Assembly: GCF_037975245.1 (NCBI RefSeq)
Contig: NC_092579.1
Coordinates: 12,570,678-12,634,677 of the forward strand
From: Apostichopus japonicus
Taxonomy: Eukaryota > Echinodermata > Holothuroidea > Aspidochirotida > Stichopodidae
Direction of reading: 5' to 3'
Length of the DNA: 64,000 nucleotides
Shown here: one piece after another, positions 59,205 to 64,000 of the stretch
How the letters are laid out: the number at the start of each line of letters is the position of its first letter
Position numbering within the stretch: the first letter of the stretch is position 1
Translations under genes and position numbers: made by a program
Notes under the pieces: generated by a model
What the model saw: only the letters and a program-made list of their open reading frames with translations
Database searches by the model: none
What the model was told of the DNA's origin: nothing

Positions 59205-59462
59205 GTACAGTCTAACTCTTACCAGATCAGGAAAGGCTTACCAGACGATAACCTCCTGAAGGCAGAAGAAGACAGAAAAGTTTGTTCCAATTCTGGTAGC
59301 GACGTGCCGAACGCTTCATCAATCCAAAATGACAAGCTGATGGAAGTTTCCCCCGAAGGGATTAGAAATAGGACTAAAGTTGAAGAAGAATCGGAAAGTG
59401 ATTCGATCCAGCTACCAGAAAGACCTGCCGCTCTCAAACTTTCAGGATCACAAACTTTTTGA
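59205..59462 (+). other. In-frame extension after the TAA of exon d
   Basis: 85 codons open to TGA in the frame of exon d, with composition like the exon (GLPDDNLLKAEEDRK, EEESESDSIQLPER, QTF before the stop). An acceptor-like CTAACTCTTACCAG lies at 59,213-59,226. An AATAAA polyadenylation-like signal follows at 59,545-59,550. Confidence 0.5.
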
Positions 59463-59499
59463 GCCACCGATGTTGCAGCTTCTTAAAAGATATATTTAA

Positions 59500-59630
59500 T
59501 ATTATTATTCGTTTCATCACATAGTATTACAAGGTGAACAAGACAATAAAAGTACAAATAAGTAAAAAATGTGAAAGGAAGTCAACTAAGAAACCCTTTT
59601 GGGCTTAATCGAATAGAGTACTCCCTATCT
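59500..59630 (-). mobile_element. Diverged non-LTR 3' end fragment
   Basis: Pieces of the 3' end of the 36,575 family occur in order: TTTCATCACA, TTACAAG, GGAAGTC, GGGCTTAAT and AGTACTCCC. The similarity is weaker than at 28,328. It would lie in the 3' UTR or just beyond the candidate gene. Confidence 0.4.
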
Positions 59631-59633
59631 ATA

Positions 59634-59657
59634 TGTACATATATATATGTAAATATT

Positions 59658-59725
<68 letters not shown>

Positions 59726-59730
59726 TGTAA
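59634..59730. repeat. AT microsatellite
   Basis: (TA)n with TGTA interruptions. Confidence 0.9.
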
Positions 59731-60410
59731 ATTGTATATAAGCTTTTCTACTTCTTTTTTTTTGTATCACCATGTGTATAAATATTGAAGCACTAAGATA
59801 TGCAGTATTTTTTCCTTGAAATAGCAAGAGATATAGTAGAGAACACTGTTATGGAAGCTGTACTTAAAACTCTTGAAAAAACTGCTCTCCTAAATTTTAA
59901 GGAATAGTTTGGCAGAATTTTTTCTGGGGAAATCTATCTTTATTTCATGCATAGTCTTGAATACTTCTGCAATACCATAAGACCATCTCTGCCCTGCACC
60001 TAAAAATACTGGGTTTTTTATTCTCTCTTGCATGTTTTCAAAAGTGCCCTTCTCAAGGGTATCATGTTGAAAATTTTCTCATATTTACAGATGGAAATTA
60101 TGAAGTTATGTCAATTGAGGTCATCAGCGGCCAAAATACAAAAACCTTGTAGTCTAGTTTAGTGAATATCTGTAGCATCGGTAAAATGTCATAATAAGGT
60201 GGTAGGTCCCCCTCACTGAGCATTACACTTTGAGCAGTTCCGTTAAGAGGTCAAATGTAAATTGGAGTCATCAGCTGCCAAAAGCCTGAAATCCTTGTCA
60301 ACATCAAACTCAAAGCTGCGATTATCCTCATGCTCAGAAATGTACAAGAACTGAATGTTCTATGAAGAGGTCAAAGGTCACTTAGGGTCAAATTCTGACC
60401 ACCTTGATCA
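59731..60410. other. No gene recognised
   Basis: About 680 bp without recognisable coding or repeat structure, apart from AGGTCA-type short motifs (AGAGGTCAAA) repeated near 60,248 and 60,366. Confidence 0.4.
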
Positions 60411-60411
60411 G

Positions 60412-60725
60412 GCGCGTATCCAGGGGGGGCGTTGGGGGCGCGCGTATCCAGGGGGGCGTTGGGGGCGTGCGCCCCCCAGGTAAGAAATAGAGGCGAGAAA
60501 AAAAGAGAGAAGAAAAACGGGAAAAAGAGGGGAAAGAAGGGGAGGAAGGAAGGGAAAAGAAAAAGAAGAAATAGAGGAAATGGAGAAAAGGAGGGAGTAG
60601 AAAAAAGGGCAAGCAACTGGGAAGAGAAAAAAAACAGTGACATAATTACAGGGCTGATCCCTATTATACACATAGGGTAGCCAGTGACGGATCGATGATT
60701 TTGGAAGGGGTGTGCGCCTCACCCT
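60412..60725 (+). repeat. G-rich repeat with a polypurine tract
   Basis: CGCGTATCCAGGGGGG followed by CGTTGGGGGCG occurs twice (about 60,414 and 60,442), then GCGCCCCCCAGG and a nearly pure purine run (about 60,482-60,640). The GGGGGG/CCCCCC termini with CGTATCC resemble the ends of a common invertebrate MITE/SINE-like family also seen at about 63,319. Antisense proline-rich frames here are artefacts. Confidence 0.6.
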
Positions 60726-60774
60726 ACCCCTTACACCGACAACTCCATTTTGACGTTTTCATATTTCCTCTCTC

Positions 60775-60868
60775 ACTAATATATCTATATAAATATATAT
60801 ATTTATATATATATATATATATAGATATATATGTATATGTATATATATATATATTTATATATATATAA
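60775..60868. repeat. AT microsatellite
   Basis: (TA)n with short interruptions; the open frame starting in it (60,831) is a low-complexity artefact. Confidence 0.9.
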
Positions 60869-61406
60869 ACAATTGTACAATTGTGCTATGAAACCAACTG
60901 TGGCTGGTCTCGAACTCGACCGAGTCGTCGGGAACATGATGCATTTCGGTATTAGACCAGGATCTATATGGAACTGCACTAGACATATGTCCTTCGATGC
61001 AACACTGCCATCCAGAGATAAAATGTTATACTCCGGCGTGAATGCTAATTGTTACCCTAAACCTCGTACCGTAACTCATACAATGAATCTAAAAATAAAT
61101 TCCTCATGTGATTGGAGAATTGAGCACATCTCCTGTGAATATCATGTAGTGCGTGGGGGGGGGGGGGGGGGCAGGCGGACGCACCTATCACTTCTTGAGA
61201 TTGTTCCAATCTGCGTGAAAATGCCCCACCCTCACAACCCCTACGCCCCACCCCTCTTATCGCTTCCCGATGGGTTACAAAACTTAAACAATAACCTTCG
61301 CCCGTAGTACCAAAAACTTGCCAAAATCCGGCAACACACCACTTCATCGATAGATAACGAGTCTAGTGATCCGGCTGTGCATTAGTGATGCTAGAGGTGG
61401 TGCATA
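60869..61406. other. No gene supported
   Basis: Contains a G17 run at about 61,155. A 158-codon plus-strand frame (60,831-61,307) begins in the AT repeat and crosses the G run; I do not regard it as a gene. Confidence 0.4.
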
Positions 61407-61658
61407 TGGCAAGCCCTTTTAACATTTACCTCGCAATTAGACTTAAGTCGAATACATTTCACTTAAATGTTATTCCACTTTAGTAAAATGTATTCCACTT
61501 AAGTGGAATTCAATATCCCTTAAGTAGAATTCCATTTCTCTTAAGTGGAAATGGACATTTCTATATCACTTAAGTGGATATGCCTCCCACTTAAGTGGAA
61601 TTGTATTTCACATAAGTGGAATAACATTTCACTTAAGCTAAATAGCCCATCTATTTCA

Positions 61659-61790
61659 CTTAAGTGGAATACAATTCCACTCAAGTGAAATGCATTTCCA
61701 CTTAAGTAAAATACAATTCCACTTAAGTGGAATGCATTTCAACTTAAGTGGAATTGTATTCCACTTAAGTGGAATACAATTTCACTTAAG
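61659..61790 (+). repeat. 21-bp tandem repeat inside the palindrome-rich element
   Basis: CTTAAG (once CTCAAG) cores start at 61,659, 61,680, 61,701, 61,722, 61,743, 61,764 and 61,785, an exact 21-bp period. The core alternates with a second palindromic element, GAATACAATTC or GAATGCATTTC. Confidence 0.9.
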
Positions 61791-62479
61791 TGGAATAATA
61801 TCTTTTGCTCGTCAATTTCACTCAGTAGAATTCTATTCTGCTTAAGTAAAATACAATTCCACTTAAGTGGAAGTGTTGATATGTGACTTATATATAAATA
61901 CAATTTAGGGTAATGTTCGTCGTAACGCATTCAATTGCTCATCACATATGATGATGTAGTCGATCCTCGTTGCACGTGTGTATCATGGCTATGGCTAATC
62001 ATTCACATCTAAACATTGCTGGAATTCGATCAAATAATTGTTGTTGTTAGAGACAATTCGAAGTGTTGTTTCCTCACTTGCACAGGGGAACAATCAGTAT
62101 GAAGCACTACAGAGGCGACTTACATCTTGTTAAAGTAACATAGGCAGTACTCGTAACTTTTTAGATAGTGAAACTTTTGACGAAATAAAAGATTCCATCC
62201 AAAATCCAAAAAAAGTAATACGTTCTCTTGCCCTTGTCAATGCGTGTTCGGCTGTAGCTCCAACCACTTGTAATGTATTTACCATGGCTTTATTTTGGTA
62301 ATGGTATTCGTCAGGTACCAGGTCAGGTACGTACGTACTCACCTTGCACGGATGTTAAGTGCTAGCTGGATCACGATGGACAGCCGATATTCATTGTGCA
62401 CATATCGACACCACGTACGTACACGTATCGCGGCAAGTTGTTTATAATGGCGCGCAAAGGCATGGGCAAAGTTTGGCGT

Positions 62480-62570
62480 TGAATGTACTAGCCAATCACA
62501 TTCCACAGAAGTGGAATAGACTAGCCAATCACATTCCACTTAAGTGAAATAGACTATCCAATCACATTTC
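62480..62570 (+). repeat. CCAATCACATT direct repeats
   Basis: Three copies of CCAATCACATT(C/T)CAC (about 62,491, 62,524 and 62,557), 33 bp apart, at the inner edge of the right arm. Each contains a CCAAT motif. Confidence 0.75.
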
Positions 62571-62949
62571 ACTTAAATGGAATGCATTTCCCCTTAAGTG
62601 GAATTGTATTCTACTTAAGGGAAATAGAAAGGACATTCCACTTAAGTGGAATTGTATCCACTTAAGTAGAATACAATTCCACTTAAGTGAAATGCATTTC
62701 CACTTAAGTGAAATACAATCCCCTTAAGTGAAATAGATTTAGCTTAAGTAAGATGCAGTGACAAGTTGATGAATTCAGCTTAAGTAAAATACAATTAAGC
62801 TTAAGTGAAATGGTATTCCACTTAAGTGAAATAGAATTCCACGTAAGTTAAATAGTATTCTGCTTAAGTGATATTGAATTCCCCTTAAGTGAAATGTATT
62901 CGACTTAAGTCGAATTGCGAGGTAAATGTTAAAACGGCTTGCCATACGT

Positions 62950-64000
62950 GCCCTGACCTAAATGGAGTGTAACCACTCCCGATTTTGCAATTTCCCAAGA
63001 TCAGGCCCGAAAAATCCCAAGAAATACCAAGAACACTGTGCTGTATGGATTTCTAGCAATATCCAGCGATATCTAGGGATGAATATCCCAAGATCTTACC
63101 TAAACTGAAGGCAGATAGAGAATCGAAACCTTCAGTGTACTGAACTTGAAACTGTGCGTCTTTCGAAATGAAAAGAAGTAGGGAATTGCACAATAAACAA
63201 ATCAAAGTTATTTATTTCAGTCTCATTTCAATTATTCGAATTTGTTAAGCAAACAGCAGATATCACATCATATAAGTGAGCATGAAAATGGCGTTCCAGG
63301 ATGAACAGCCTTCAAACCATGGGCGCAGATCCTGGTGCGGACAGCGGGACGCGTCCCCATCAACTTTTTCAGTAGTGGGGACATGATATACCGTGTCCCC
63401 ACCAATGTCTTGACCAATAGCTGCATATCAAGTTCCCCTGTATTGAACTTTGGCGCAGTTAGATCCAGCCCAGCCCCCCGGTTCCTACGCCCTTGCTAAC
63501 CACTGCGTCACAGCAACTGTTGAGAAATAATGCTAATTTTTTCTTCAAAATGGAACGGAGGGTGATGTTCAAAATGCTGTACTTGTAAACAGGATAACTC
63601 AACACGTACACCTTTATTGAACTTCATATTTCAAATGGTTTTAAAATTGGCATTATTTTCAGTGATTAATACTACATGACTCTAGGTTTGGCAGTAACTT
63701 GTGAAAATGTTTCATAGTGAAAATAAAACAATGTCATGTAACTCATTAATTATTAAAGGGGTGGCAGAGCTGCTTTTCTTGCTCAAATTGATCAAAGAAT
63801 ATGTCCATGTGCTCATACATAGAGCATCTGTATGTCTTTATTTCACATAGGAAGACTGTTCTCTCTGGGTATTGAAACATTTTGGAATATAAATTCTACC
63901 TTTTTGAGTCCTTAAGAGATCTTAATTCTTTTGATTGCCTTGTTGCTAAAGTAATGGTCAAGGCAACGTTTCCTGAATCTGCATAGCTCATGTCGCGGAG
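62950..64000. other. No gene recognised
   Basis: Non-coding flank. It includes CCCAAGA-type short repeats at 62,993-63,095 and the GGGCGCAG element listed next. No exon is supported. Confidence 0.4.
63319..63497. mobile_element. MITE- or SINE-like element with GGGCG(C/T)AG ends
   Basis: Starts GGGCGCAGATCCTGG and ends CCCCGGTTCCTACGCCC, whose reverse complement is GGGCGTAGGAACCGGGG, so the ends are imperfect inverted repeats. The interior has CAACTTTTTCAGTAGTGGGG, matching 30,064-30,130. Related termini occur near 46,290 and 60,412. Confidence 0.6.

Larger units (their letters stand above)
61407..62944. mobile_element. Palindrome-rich inverted-repeat element (1,538 bp)
   Basis: Long inverted ends: TGGCAAGCC(C/G)TTTTAAC, ATTTACCTCGCAATT and GACTTAAGTCGAATA, about 48 bp with two or three mismatches. 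TA lies outside both ends (61,405-61,406 and 62,945-62,946), which fits a TA target duplication as in Tc1/mariner-type MITEs. Each arm carries about 15 CTTAAG palindromes, usually CACTTAAGTGG, many at an exact 21-bp spacing. The centre (about 61,880-62,500) is not repetitive and has no recognised gene. Confidence 0.85.

Noticed and set aside
60371..60722. Three overlapping minus-strand frames rich in S, F and P
   Set aside because: They are complements of the purine tract and G runs, so low complexity.
60831..61307. 158-aa plus-strand frame
   Set aside because: It begins in an AT microsatellite, crosses a G17 run and shows no domain or splice support.

Overview
The window looks like a repeat-rich animal genome, most probably a marine invertebrate deuterostome such as an echinoderm. 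The reasons are split coding exons with GT/AG borders, a Ty3/Gypsy element, a Penelope-like element with a GIY-YIG domain, a non-LTR retrotransposon 3' end, several TIR elements, and AT microsatellites. I infer the clade from this mix of elements; no marker gene proves it. I see no bacterial operon, rRNA gene, canonical tRNA gene or CRISPR array.

Region 1 (1-28,328) is one uninterrupted tandem array of about 172 head-to-tail copies of a 164-bp monomer. Each monomer has a tRNA-like core with an A box, a perfect D-stem pairing and a B box, a T4 stop downstream and an extra T4 between the boxes. Each also has a strong splice acceptor and donor around a 21-nt segment. The right half is a higher-order repeat: a 45-monomer block (13,259-20,652) is followed by a 46-monomer copy (20,653-28,210), and each contains a nested tandem 10-monomer duplication of 1,643 bp.

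Region 2 (28,328-30,430) holds a non-LTR 3' tail at the array edge and five copies (3+2) of a 157-bp tRNA-like repeat. That repeat is collinear with the 164-bp monomer and looks like an older relative. G/C-homopolymer-rich repeat fragments lie between the two groups.

Region 3 (30,430-48,160) is a mosaic of mobile elements. It includes four copies of a dispersed repeat (R1) with TTAA-type ends and a Gypsy element at 32,271-38,130 with both LTRs, a CAGTG target duplication, PBS, PPT and a broken gag-pol, which contains a non-LTR fragment. It also has remnants of an unidentified multicopy gene on the minus strand, and a roughly 4.1-kb TIR element (40,474-44,612) that itself contains a hAT-like element with a perfect 8-bp target duplication.

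Region 4 (48,160-51,145) is a degenerate Penelope-like element bracketed by AT microsatellites and terminal repeats.

Region 5 (52,206-59,462) contains the best candidate host gene: four plus-strand exons with matching phases that encode a charged, probably helical then acidic C-terminal region. The last exon has an in-frame TAA followed by 85 more open codons. Introns hold further foldback and tandem repeats.

Region 6 (59,500-64,000) is repeat DNA. Its most striking member is a 1,538-bp inverted-repeat element (61,407-62,944) with about 15 CTTAAG palindromes in each arm, many phased at exactly 21 bp.
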